From: Schistocephalus solidus
Taxonomy: Eukaryota; Platyhelminthes; Cestoda; Diphyllobothriidea; Diphyllobothriidae
DNA length: 64,000 nucleotides
NCBI GenBank assembly: GCA_017591395.1
Contig: WEDG01000203.1
Coordinates: forward strand, 1 to 64,000
Reading direction: 5' to 3'
Below are positions 47,331 to 59,169 of this stretch, piece after piece. Position 1 is the stretch's first letter, and each line of letters opens with the position of its first letter. The position numbers and the translations under genes are program-made. Below the pieces are notes generated by a model. The model saw only the letters and a program-made list of their open reading frames with translations. It was not told the DNA's origin and did not search any database.

Positions 47331-49509
47331 GTGTCGCTATGTGACTACCTATGCGAGCTCTAGAAGGCACCCCAAAGTGCAACGGAACGACCATGTCACG
47401 TAATCTGATAGAAGAACGCACTTCCAGAACACACTTCAGCTCTTGGAAATCATTGGCAAAAGCCATACATGTACTTCATATTTTGCTTGTCCATTAAGAG
47501 GAAGTCTCTGCAATATGAAAAATTGATTTTGGAGGCCCTTCAGTCAATCAGTGCTTAGTTGATTGAATTGAACTTCCCCTGCTATAAATATATCAGTCTA
47601 ATCCTCATTTACAAATCCATCGTCTCATGCTGGATGACCAGATAGATTTAACTGTTTGGAGGCACAGAATTTCAAACTTGACTCAGGCATTTCACGTTGA
47701 TGGATGTACCTGTGAATCACAACTCAACTGGTAAGAGGACATCTGGCTGGCGTAGCAACCAGCAACTGCCACGTTTTCGTTCGATTCATATTTTCTAACG
47801 GGGCCGATTTTTATTTCGTAGGGCATCAGCCTTTGTGGTATCGTGAATTTACGGAAAAAATGTACCAGAGGGGCTTTCCAAAGGAGAACTTCGAGTTGAT
47901 TTGCTAATCGGATCTAAGGATGTTGTCAGCTATGGTAATAGGGACGCAGCTGCTAACAAAAGCAGGGCCACTAAATTGCAAAACAGGCCAGAACTTTGCC
48001 AATTCGGAACGCTTGAGTATGTATAGTTCAAACTGGGCGGTATGATGCAGATTAAGTTACCCATGGCATATGCAAGGAAAAACCCGTTCAGCTCAGCAAG
48101 AACTTCTGTGGAAAAAAAGCCCTTAATTTCATACTGAATATATGGTGAATGTTTGAAAATAAAAGGGACTCAGGGGAAGGCAAGGCATGCACATCTGAGC
48201 AGCTTTTGCGTGCAAACATCAGGATTATTATGTTTACGCTTTCACATTACCAAATTATAAACAATTCACAAGATGGTCAGTTTAAAATTCACACTACCAA
48301 TTTTGAACGATGGATAGCGTACTGCTCGATAATCAGAAAAAAATGACTGGCAAAAATCCTTCTCAGTCTATCAACTAATCAGGTGTTTACTCCGGCAAAT
48401 TGATGCTGTCACCTGTAGCATCGGAAGCCAACAAAGACCGCAAGGTGGACACGGTCCTTCAGTAAAGGCTATTGCGCAGGAAATAATATGTCTGCGAAGG
48501 CGCTGCAGTGACCCTTAGGGTAGACGACAAGATGACTTTTAATACACAGGATGCAAATGCCTAGAAAGATTTAAATGCAAACAGACTGCGTCTGCACATC
48601 ACCAATTGAAATTGGCAAGCTTGAAAGGTTTGTTTATGCTATCCCACCACTTACAGCATTAAAAAAACATCGCACACCAAATAATTCAGTCAAATTTCAT
48701 AAAGGAATTTAAAAAAAGCAGTTTCTATCCTTTGTCAACAGTCTAGTTCAGCTGAGATAGCTTTGAGATCATCGCTGGTGAACTCCAGAGTTGTTTTCCT
48801 TAAGCCTACTGCGGTCACCCTATTCGATTGGCGTGGAAGCCATAGGGGTAGGTGCTCTGTTGGACAAATTTTCTTGGGTGGACGTTCCGAGTGACAAGAT
48901 CATGCAGGCAGATCAACAGATCGTACAAAATGAGTCTCGAAACTGTCTGATGCTAGACTTCCCTGCGACGACCGTTAGCGGGCGTAACGATTCGAAAAAA
49001 AGAATAACTCACATTCAAGGTGTGGTTTTCTGATGCAGATTCAATCAACCGGCACATCGAAATTCTTCCCGGAAAAAAAGGGAAGAATGGCTGGGATTGC
49101 CGTCAAGATAAAAATCGAGTTCAACCAGCGATGACCTGAAAACTAACTAACTACACGTTGAAGCCACGGAGCTTTAAGGGCAAAAGGCTACTCAACAGGC
49201 TGGCCCACCCCTTGACGTGTCGACTGCCGGTCAAATCACCGACCATGTGATGTCGGTAAGTAGATAAAAAGTTCAATAGATGCAAAAAACCGACCAACTA
49301 ATTCAGGACGAAATATAAAGTTGATTTCAACTTTACGAATGCGGCATTTTATGACAGACCGGGGATACAATGTTTGAAGGCTTACTCAGTTAAAACGCTG
49401 ACCGCAGTCATTCTAGTAATTTTCATGCATGATAATTATTCAAGATTTATTTTGTCATGTACGGCCAGCTATTGTGGGACGGCCAAGATGGGCCATTAGT
49501 ACCGAAGCA
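47331..49509. other. Intronic sequence, no gene recognised
   Basis: The open frame at 48,791-49,033 has no family motif. A weak box B-like GTTCGATTCA lies at about 47,777, downstream of an AACTCAACTGGTAAGAGG stretch, and may be a further decayed tRNA-derived unit. Confidence 0.35.
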
Positions 49510-49925
49510 GAAACCTAGAACAGCCGAAGCTGAAGAAACGAAAAAATGCTTCCTTCACATGCACCACCGAAAACGCAGGATCATGCAGACTGCAATGAAA
49601 TGAAGAACTTATCCGCATCCACAAAAGGCGATCTACGATCATCAACACACCAGAACGCCTTCGCTATTCAACTCAAATACAATAATCGCTTTGACGGATT
49701 TTGGAGCGTTGGGCCGATCACTGCAACGGTGTTGTAAGGCATTCGTCCGCACTTGTTGAGGAAGCCGTCAACAGACTCCAAAGGGAGACCCAGGCTGATC
49801 TCCACTGTCCATTCTCCCTGCAGGAGACCGTTGAACAAGACAACAAATACCTAACGACGAAACACGGAGTATTGACTCAATATCAGCCAAAATCTACGAC
49901 TAAGCAGTCCATAACTTACAAGTAG
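49510..49925 (+). mobile_element. RTE-type element fragment, linker before the reverse transcriptase
   Basis: Three consecutive frames give KTQDHADCNEMKNL, then KAIYDHQHTRTPSLFN, then RWADHCNGVVRHSSALVEEA and VNRLQRETQADL. Together they follow the region of RTE ORFs, known to me from tapeworm genomes, that runs ADRNEWKNF...KAIYGP...RWAEHF...LPQ. Two frameshifts show it is dead. The RT catalytic core does not follow recognisably. Confidence 0.55.
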
Positions 49926-52596
49926 GCTCAAACCACTGCTGCCCCACCAACGAACGACATAGGCGTGTAAAGTAAGGGGCAGATACAGCAAAAATCAACT
50001 TCACCGCAAATGATTGAATTGGTAGAGGAAGAAAAATTATAGGCCAATGCCGCTTCAGGATGTGATGAATAAATGAGCTTGACAACTTCTATAATATGCC
50101 CCGAAACTTGGCGAAGGCAAGGATGATGACTAGTGCATGGAGTACTTTATGACAATTGTGGACTTGCACTGCATCTACCGCACTCTCTTCACACTCACTA
50201 ACCTGACCTCGGTGTTCAGGGAGAGTCAACAAGATCGGAGGCAGAATTATGTGCAGTGGCTGACAACGTTAAACAGCCGGCCTACGCGTAAAACACACCT
50301 AGTCCGCGTACGAGGGACCAGTTTTTCACAGAAACAAGGGGGCGGCTCGAATCCCAATTGAATGGAAGTGCCCTAGAGGTCAAATAAATAAGGAGAGATT
50401 GAAGCCCAAAAGTGTTTTGACAGGAGGACCATGTTATCCTATCGGTTGGCATTCTTCCAAGCCATGGCATTTAGCGCACCGTGATAGTTTAAAATCTTAC
50501 AGTTTTTATAGAGAGTAATATGCGCTTATTGCCATGGAGACGCCGTTCCTAATCTACCGTCCTCTCTCTTTTCTCTTGCGGTCATCAGTCTACTGTCCGA
50601 GCTCATCAGTTACCTGATAAGGTGAGTAAGCGCAAGTGGTTGACAGAACTATGCAGCCCGTCTACGCCCGCCATATACGGCCTGTCCCGCTGGAAAACAG
50701 ACCGGGGTTTCACACAAAAGGGCTAGGTGGATCGGATCACATGTGCACGAATGCCATAGAAGGAAACACTGAGCCCGCCTATTAGTTGACCACTCAGTCA
50801 CTCCACACACAAACCCATAGAACTGACTGTGCGGTTGGACTAATTACCGGACCTGATGCCTTCGCCTCATGTCAACCTCCGGGTCTTCGACAGTACATGC
50901 TTCCGGCAGTGCCTGTTCTGTAAAAGACGAAAGCGTGCCTGAGTGATAGGAAAAAGGCTACGGTGTACACTCGTCAACCAGGACGTCAATTTAGCAAAAT
51001 ATTCCGAGTTTTTGTTTAGCATCATTTGAGGTGCACGGATCACGCGCCGAGACCATGGCTGGGAAAGCACATGCAAATTTCAGGAAACACAAAACACTCC
51101 ACCGAAACGTTGTTTAAAGTATATTTTCTCGGAAAAAGTACATAAAATACCACCTTAAATTTTGTTGTGTCTCAGTTATGTGCAGGGATGTAGCGACCCC
51201 GAGTTAACTTTCCAGCTGCTAAGAGGCCTAAACGATAATGATGTCGACCACGAGCAGGTTTTTTTAGCTGACGCCGAATTCGTCCTTTGTTAGCATGATC
51301 AAAAGAACATGAAAAAAAAACTGCCGGACAAATCAGAGCTCCACGTTTTCCAGGCTACAAGTCGTGTAGAAGATGAACGCCCTTCAAACCGATGCGGTTG
51401 AATTCGGGACAGTGAGCACCAGTTTCAAACAAAGCCGAAGTGAGAGGACGTCACACCTTCTGAAACTTTGTTTTTCCTTATCATCTATGTGGTGCATACC
51501 TTAGATGCCGTATCAAAACTGTCGAATTCATTTAATAACATTTAATATTTACCTCTGTCAGATAAAATGGACGTGGTAATTCACCAATCATTTGAAACGT
51601 GTTCCTCTAATAAATGTATGTAAGCCTCTGGTGGAATTATCAAGGGCAACAACCCGACAATGTAAATTTACTGACTCACCCAAACCTTGAACAAATACCC
51701 ATCAATTCAAAACCAAGTCCAACTATGGGAACAAATCGCAGAGGGCAGGGTATGGACAATTTAAGTAAAGCACCAAAGTCGATGAATTTCCACCGTCCCG
51801 AAAACGACAGACAGGCTAAAATGCTGAGTCCGCATGGACTAGGGAATAAGAGCAAGTCCACGACGGCCACTTCTCGCCCACGTTCTGGTTACGACTGAGA
51901 CAATCAAAAGACGTGATGTTCCAAATTATACAAACACATACTTGAGATAGTCTATCGGATGAAGGGAGCTAACGCAACCGGTTAAATTTTGCGAAGAGAC
52001 GAAAAGGAATCGACAATAGGTTTATGGCGCAATAAAATTTAGAAATTGCAGATATCCGTCTAACGTAGTAGTTAGTACAATAGCCAGTCCTCTGTGGATA
52101 TGTGGTTTGCGTTGAAATCCCAGCTTAAACTACGTTCGTCTTGCGAACCAGAAAAGGTGGAGTACGAAATCGTGCAGCTGGCAGGCGCGGTTATGTTACT
52201 CCAGACGCGACATACTGGGCGCTTCGATCCAATCTGACGTCCACTAGGTGTACGAAGTAACCCTTTCGTTGCCTGAAAGTGTTCTAATTTTTGTAAAAAT
52301 GACTATACCCGGCTTTAGACACATTGTCTATGTGTATCAAGGTTGAACACAACAACCAAACTAAGTCATGACCTTATGTTACACTAAACTGCCCCCGACT
52401 ATTGCAATTAGTGTTATTTTAAAAAGGCAAAGGGGTGTCGAAGACGATATGAAGAGAACGACGACAGCGACAATAATGACAACAACGAACAGCAAAAGGC
52501 AAGAGAGAAAATCTTTAAACGACAGAGAACACGGATAAACGATGGCTCGTCGTTTAGTTTTAAGAAGCCAGCCTAAGAAAAAGGGAACATTCATAC
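49926..52596. other. Intronic sequence, no gene recognised
   Basis: No recognisable motif. The plus-strand frame 51,614-51,898 is polar and low in complexity, and is probably chance. Two weak box B-like sequences (GGCTCGAATCCC at about 50,344 and GCGTTGAAATCCC at about 52,109) have no clear box A. Confidence 0.4.
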
Positions 52597-53053
52597 CTAG
52601 GTTCGGGTTGATCAGCTCCAGTCCCCGTTGATCATGCAGATAGAGGAATAGGCTAACGTCTGTGAGACTGTATGTTCCGGAGAGTGTCCCAGCATGTACA
52701 CCGACACTGCTCCAACCAATTTCGCCGACTTCGTAATGTTCTGGCGTTCTTTTCCAAGTAAATTCCAAAAGCCAGGGCTCGAGTACACTAGCATTCGCTT
52801 CATGTGTCTGGACGTCGATAACGAGGCTCAGCGTGCGGGATGTATTTGAACATCGGTTGAGAGGGATCTCAGAGAAAATTTTTTGATGATGAAGGCTGGC
52901 ATTCCTGTGGTCCAATTTCTTCTTACTTTTGTTCTCTACCTCCCTTCTGGCAGGCCTTGAGGTGGAAACTGTTAAATTTGTTGTATTCCTCGGTATTCCC
53001 TGGAGTTCAGGGTCCCCTGGCTTCGCACAGAGACTGACAGTCACGCACTTCTC
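52597..53053 (-). CDS. Middle exon of the predicted type I membrane glycoprotein
   Basis: The minus strand has an acceptor ending GGCTCAG at 53,054, then 457 open bases, then a donor GTATGAA. The exon starts in phase 0 and ends in phase 1, so it joins both the exon ending at 54,734 and the exon starting at 32,151 without a shift. It begins EKCVTVSLCAKPGDPELQG, has a Lys/Arg-rich middle (ENKSKKKLDHRN), then NRCSNTSRTLSLVIDVQTH and PWLLEFTWKRTPEHYEVG. Five sequons (NTT, NLT, NAS, NTS, NAS) support an extracellular or luminal location. The C..TLSLxID...LEFTWK...YEV pattern has some resemblance to one LAMP repeat, but this is weak. Homology is unrecognised otherwise. Confidence 0.5.
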
Positions 53054-54733
53054 CTGAGCCATAAAAATTCACAGTAAGCTACATTTGGTTCGAGAGCATT
53101 TCAGTGAGAGCATCTGAGAACTCGAACAAGATTAAGAGTAGATATGACGGCAAATTCAGTCCTTGCGTTAAGAAAGAGTAATTTCCACGGACACCAGGCT
53201 TAGCAAAAGAGCCGCCTTCGAGTGAGAACCCACCGGAAACATAACTGAAAAACAGCCTACTGCACTAGCGATCAACAGTTTACGAGGAATTTCATCTTTA
53301 TGCTACTTAAGTTCTCATGACTAAGTTTCCATTCATTCAATCTTTTAAAAAGGCATACTCATAAACAATTGTTTAAAGAGAAGTGCCACATGTTTAATCC
53401 TAAGAGGCGAAGTCGTTCCGAAAATCAATTCTACTGATACCTGAGAGACAAAAATGAAAGGCGGCAACAATGCAAATGAACGTATCATTAAAAATTCAGT
53501 GGAAGGGCGCACAGCAAGAAAAATTGATAGCATAAAAGTAATTCTTGTGTCTTTTTCATACTGTTGAAGATAATTAACGAGTGCTTCCATTGCCAAATTT
53601 AATGAAGCCTTTGTTTCCTCAAAGCTTTAGTAAACCTGTTCTTGAAACCTGTTTGGAGACATTGGCGTAAGGTTATTTACTGTGTTCTGAAAGGAACCCC
53701 ACATGAAGCATTGCAAAGTACTGGTTATGAAATCGTATAAAAATTATACGTTGGTTGATACATTCCCCGATGTTAGCCGGAAGCTGGACCACGCCCAACA
53801 GTAGGTGGCACATCTTATAGAATGTTTACGGACATTTTGAAATATGATGCTGGTAGGAAAGGGCAGCTTAAGTTGAGTTGCACTAGGGTCTGGTTTTTAA
53901 ACTACAGGCTGTACACTTTCCATTTAAGAAAAAATGATGCATTTCTTTATATTGTTAAAAAGATGTCATATAGGCTAAAGAAATTTGAACTTGATATGCA
54001 CCGTAAAATGATTGGGCAGCATTAATAAGTGAACAGATAAGCTGATATCTGAAAAGACCCTTCACGATCTTAAAAAATTGTAGGTTCGTACGAATGCTTT
54101 TAAATCAAGTTACTGTTTTTCAGGAAAAAAGTTTCAGAATACGTAATTTGACACAAAATAAGTGCATGAAAGGATGTTTTATGCAGGCTTTCTGTCAAAT
54201 GCGCCTGGATTTATATGGATAACGAGGATCAATAGAAAGAATGCACAAAAATTAAGTAGCCCTTGTTCAACACGAGTTTTAAACGGTCGAGAAGACGCAA
54301 GACCAAGGAGTTAGGAGATTTTTGTGCGCAATTAGCCTAAATGCGTCGAAGTCTTAACGGAGATAGTAAAAAAAGCGAATAGGACAAGTGACAGCACTAA
54401 GTTTGGGATTCAATTGTGGTTCGAATAGCGATTCTCGAAGTTTACTATCTATCAAAAGTCCAATATAAAACAGGTATGAGAAGCTGACAATCTTAAGATT
54501 AAGTTTCCTATTGCAGCGCATGTAGGTTGTTGTTTTCGACTCCTTTTTGTGTTTCAAGACGGTCTATTCACCGGAAACATTAAAAAACATATAATGAAAG
54601 CAACCTAACAGCAAACTTAGGTCTGTTTTACAAAGGTAGCCTGAACTTCTAAATGTCGCGATTAGTTAAGCACCAAAATATGTCCAATGTCGGCAAATTA
54701 ATGGTACTATAAATAGGAAAATAAGATATGTAC
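53054..54733. other. Intron of the minus-strand glycoprotein gene
   Basis: An intron of about 1.7 kb. The open frame at 53,345-53,596 (minus) lacks fitting splice sites, and no repeat family was recognised. Confidence 0.4.
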
Positions 54734-55044
54734 CTCGCCAGTAATTGTGGTGAATATAACGCTGAACTGAGCACGCATTTCCATGATGATACCCACTGAG
54801 GCTGGCTGTCCAGGACAAATACCAAGGAACCTAATAACAGGCGATAATTCTCCCGCTTCCATGTATTCCGTGATATTTTCAAGACTAGAGACGACAGAGC
54901 CATTAGAGAATGACGCCGAAACACATTTAAGCGCTTTTTCGGTATCGGAACCGTTTGAGCCATCGAAGAGAAATGTGAAGACCAACGCGATTACTAAGAG
55001 AAAAAGAAAATGTTTTAGTGTGACAGAATTTATGGCATCATACC
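54734..55044 (-). CDS. N-terminal exon of the predicted type I membrane glycoprotein (5' end uncertain)
   Basis: The minus-strand frame encodes a hydrophobic stretch (HFLFLLVIALVFTFLF) that looks like a signal peptide. Then come GSNGSDTEKALKCVSASF, two sequons (NGS, NIT) and a second cysteine in FLGICPGQPAS, ending FTTITGE at a GAG|GTACAT donor in phase 0. There is no in-frame ATG. Either a short upstream exon joins at TGTCTGCAG (55,045), or the exon begins at the strong TTTTCTTTTTCTCTTAG acceptor and starts at 54,993; in the latter case the apparent signal peptide is partly intron. The phase matches the exon at 53,053. The joined protein would have about 344 residues plus any missing start. 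Confidence 0.45.
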
Positions 55045-55559
55045 CTGCAGACAAATGAAGGTTAGTGCAGGTGGCGTATATTAATATTTAATTACCTGGG
55101 AGGTGTAAAGTTATCGTGGATTGATGTAATTTATGGTACTTAATATAATAGCGTAAAGTACTGTTCATATAAAAGTAATTCAACTGAAATAGGGGCAGGA
55201 AGAAGTGCATACCCAAAAATGATACGTGAAGAGAGTGAAATAAACCAACGGAGGGCAGGTTGAAAACCATTAAGATGTCCTGAGGTGCCGAAAGAAAATT
55301 GTGTAGGTACTTGCTAATGGGCCAACAATTTTCTACGGGGGAAGAGAAATAGCTCAGGTAAATAAAAAGCTCTAAAGGAATTATGGAGACAAAAACTTGA
55401 ATCAAGGAAAACGAAATAATAATAATAATAATATAGGCATCTCGAACGTGAAACTCTGCGTGCAAGAAGCCTGGAAGGCAAAATTTAGACAACCCGGAGC
55501 TATGAAATCCGATCCCGGTTAACGGAAAAAGCAGCAGCCAGGAGTAATCATTGAAGTTA
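55045..55559. other. 5' flank or intron, no gene recognised
   Basis: A long minus-strand open frame (55,570-55,088) is rich in Phe, Leu and Ile and includes an AAT microsatellite at about 55,416-55,434. I treat it as non-coding because its composition is that of AT-rich sequence. Confidence 0.4.
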
Positions 55560-57330
55560 TCAGTAAACAAGGCAGTTCAGACAATATTTGGATACATCCA
55601 ACGGAGGCACAGGGACTGGATCGATGGTAGAACCTCTCATTTGTCTGCCCGTCAGATGCAGAGAAATCGGACTGAAAAAGGGACCACCATGCAGCAGGTT
55701 TTAAGCATTGGTGATACTCAAAAACTACATTCCAAGTTGGTGGTACGATATCTGAGCTGAGTGACTGTTTGCAATATAAATGTCAGCTTTATTGCTGGCA
55801 ACTTGGCCATGGTCGAGCGATGGAGTTAGCACTTCTAGCACTTTCAGTGACCAAATCATCACCCCGCCCTCTCCTCAGCAGCGGAAATGTTTACTTCCAC
55901 GGCCTATGCGGTGTCATGCAACTTCTCTTTTACGCCAGAAGTCACCTATGTTAAACAAAAGGCTGCACAAAGGCCTACGGGGAGGAAGCTAGTCCCTGCT
56001 TACATCTAAAATTCTTGTGCGGGCACTCGAGCGCCCTGGCTTCATGAAGTGATTGAACAAGCATGGAGTGATGAAGTCGCTCCTTGTGATGAGTTCTGGC
56101 ACCCTTGTACCTGTCTTCAAAAAGGAAGATAAGTTAAGGCGCGAGGACTACAGCCATTGCTGCAAGTGTCTTCGCTGTTCTTCTCAGGTGATGCAAAGCG
56201 GTGCGTATGAAGCCCAACAAAGCAGCATTCTTGAATTCCGCGACAGCTACCAACAGGCGACGATCATCTGCTTTATTGACTTTGCCATTGCGTTTGATTT
56301 CATCCATCGTGGGTTACTGTGGCAGGTAGTGGTACTAGGTATTGTACTGACAAAAACAATGGCCATGGTCAAGGCCTACTGTCGCTCCACAACTGCGCGA
56401 GGTCTGGTCCACAACAAACTCTCCCAGCCATTTAGTACCCGATCTGGCGTTCATCAAGGTTAAAATCTGTCACCTGTGCTGTTCAACTACGCCATTAAAT
56501 GGGTTCTCTGGAATTCCCTATACGGAGCTGACGGTAGCAAGTTTGCACCCAGACGCCGGCTGAATGATTCTGATTACGCGGATATCAACTTGTTAACTTC
56601 AAGCTATTGCGATTTACAGTCTAGTCTCACAGGCAAATGAAGTCGCTAAATCTGTTGGTTTAGCCCTATAGGTTGGGAAGACCAACAGTTTGAAGATGCG
56701 CCCCTGAACGGGAGACGGTACGTCTTGAGATAAATGATTGTCAGCTTGAAGAAATTGATAGTGTCCTATACCTAGAGGCAAGGCTGCCGAGTTGCCCGAG
56801 CAAGAATGACATTGTCCCCCGAATCATCGGGTTTTCTCAAGCTTGAGAACTCGACGCGACATCTCCATCGCGAAGAATATCCCTACGTATTCTACGGCCA
56901 TATAGTCAGTCCTTCTCTATGGTTATTAATGCTGATCTGTGCGAGGGCAAGGTGAGAGAAAACTGGAGGTATTTCACTACAACTGCTTAAGGACCATCCT
57001 TCGAGCGAAGTACACCGACTTCGTATCAAATGAGACAGTGCGCACCCGCTGTGACGATATCACGAGGATATCTTAGACCACCCATGAAAAGACGAATAAG
57101 GTGGCTAGTGCGTGGTTTGCCAGAGCTGCCACCCTCAATTCGGCGTAATTATCAATTTTAAGGCAGCGAAAAGGTAAACTCAAACCTTGGCTCGACAGAG
57201 TTCTTCAAGACACTGACGTGGTTCTTGGGCCTTCAGCATTCGGTCCCCATCATTGGTTAACAGAACGGGTTGAACTGTCCAAATGCATGAATTTGGATTG
57301 TTACAGGCAGAGGTACAATTCGTGACACCA
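55560..57330 (+). mobile_element. RTE-clade non-LTR retrotransposon, degenerate
   Basis: Plus-strand parts lie in the order of an RTE ORF. The pre-RT linker (55,600-55,760) has HRDWIDGRTSHLSAR. RT (56,230-56,600) has YQQATIICFIDFAIAFDFIH with motif A, then STRSGVHQG, a stop, LSPVLFNYAIKWVL and DYADINLL, where the second aspartate of YADD has become Ile. Next come VGKTNSLKM and NDCQLEEIDSVLYLE. Near 57,050-57,330 follow RRIRWLVRGLPELPP and GTIRDTIEA, the C-terminal region. Many stops are present and the endonuclease is absent. This RTE group differs from the one with C2H2 tails (33.7 and 49.5 kb). Confidence 0.78.
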
Positions 57331-59169
57331 TCGAAGCCAGTTAAATGAGATATGTCACAGACATATTAAGGCCAGGTACAAATTTCGGAAGACTATTCAG
57401 TCTATGTAGCTTAAAAATAGCCAACCAAACACCAACCAAATTCATAGAAAAATTAACCATCGGAGTTAGTTACTTCATCCCCGCTCTCCTATAAAACCAG
57501 GCTTAACTCACCGAGCATCGACATTCGTCGGAAACTTGTGGCTTGAGAACTTGCAATCCGAACAATCATTCACCAATAACCCATAAACTACATGTTTTTT
57601 ACCCCAAGGTGGTTTAACTGGATCTAATCCAGCAAATTTGCTAGAAATGAAGACTAAAGCAACATTTCACCTTCGAAATGGGATAAAAAATCGGGTTGAA
57701 CTGACACTATCCTACGTCATATTGAGATTATCACCCAAAAATGCAGACATTCGCATGGTCAACTGAGAGTTAGGTTTTAGGATTCGATGCTTCCAGTGGT
57801 CACCCTACCGAAGACAGCCAATAGCAAACGAACCCTTAGAAAGTTTTTGAGTTTGGAATAGAGGAAATGCAAAAATTCTGTGAAAGTTGATGTCGTGAAT
57901 GATGTTCAGTGGATGTAAGATCAGCACTTTATTACCGAAGTTTGGAATCCATTAGATCAACAACAATGAGGATATGTTATCATCTTCTAGATAACGCGGA
58001 GGTGTGCTACTTTTAGCTCGCATCAGCTCTTGCACGCAATCCCATTAGACTTCTCAAAGGATGTTACATATGGGCCTAGGCTCCATCGGCAGGTTCAAGC
58101 GTTCCTCGTCCAAAGTTGCACAATAAAAATGAATTATAAGACATAAAGATCGATTTGGCGCAATACCAGCCTCTTAGAGTAAAAAAACCTATGTTTGGGC
58201 AGATATAGATGCCTGCCTCTACAGAGACAAAAGTTGGTACACCAAATTCTGTCTAATCCTATAGGGTGCTGTTATCGGCGTATAATGCGTTTAATATTGC
58301 CGAAGCAAGCGCATAGACCAAAATAAAACAATGGGCAGTTGAGCTGAAAAATATCAGCCAAAGCCTTTGGCTGACTGATATGTGGATATATCTGTCAAAC
58401 AGAATAATATATTTTTGCAGCTTGGCTTACGGTGGGCAACTTACTTAAGTCGAGCGATTAAATAACAGGCCAATGTGCCAACCCTCGATTTGCTCTAACG
58501 CCTAATTGAACGCTCCATACCTATGTAGGACACGGGATAACGCAATAAAACCAAAAAAGGACAGTTTGTTCGATTGAGAGGCCGTCCAGATCGCTGACGG
58601 TGTTCTAAACGGTCAGAAATTCCCGGGACATTTTCTATTGGTATTTGAGTTTGTTGATTGGTTTTGACGGGTTCTTCGACTTTTTATGGCAGTTACGTCG
58701 GGGACCTTGATCATTTCTGTCACTGATGTTGGCAGCGGCGATGGCGGCCGGTGAGACTGTATCTAAGACGTTCCGAAGATTTTATGGGCACAGTTTTATG
58801 TCTTTTGTTGAAATAGAAGACTCAATAGAGCATTTTAGCAAAGAAAAATATGTACCTTGCTTTCTGATTATATTTAGGTAAAATATATTTATATTTAACA
58901 AAATGCATATTCTTTGTAGTGCAAAAATAAACCAATTTTCCTTTTTCAATGTTTAAAAGGATTACGCAGATGGTATTTTTTTATATTTTTGATGGTCTTT
59001 TGTCCGCGGTGAATAAATACGAGTACGTAAATCATAGTGCAGCAAATATTACCATTTTAAAAATTCAAAATTAAATTTGGCGAACATACGTTAGCTTTCG
59101 ATAAATTCTCGTCAGGCCTTTACATTTATATCACTGTGATACTTAGTCAAATATGCGGGTAATTTGAGC
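57331..59169. other. No gene recognised
   Basis: AT-rich spacer between the RTE element and the Penelope-like element; no motif seen. Confidence 0.5.

Noticed and set aside
48791..49033. 80-residue plus-strand open frame
   Set aside because: No motif, no neighbours and no splice sites; its length is expected by chance in 64 kb.
53345..53596. Minus-strand open frame inside the 53.1-54.7 kb intron
   Set aside because: No acceptor and donor pair gives the phase 0/0 exon needed between its neighbours, and no family is recognised.
55088..55570. Long minus-strand open frame rich in Phe, Leu and Ile
   Set aside because: The composition is that of AT-rich sequence, it contains an AAT microsatellite, and no motif or splice structure supports coding.
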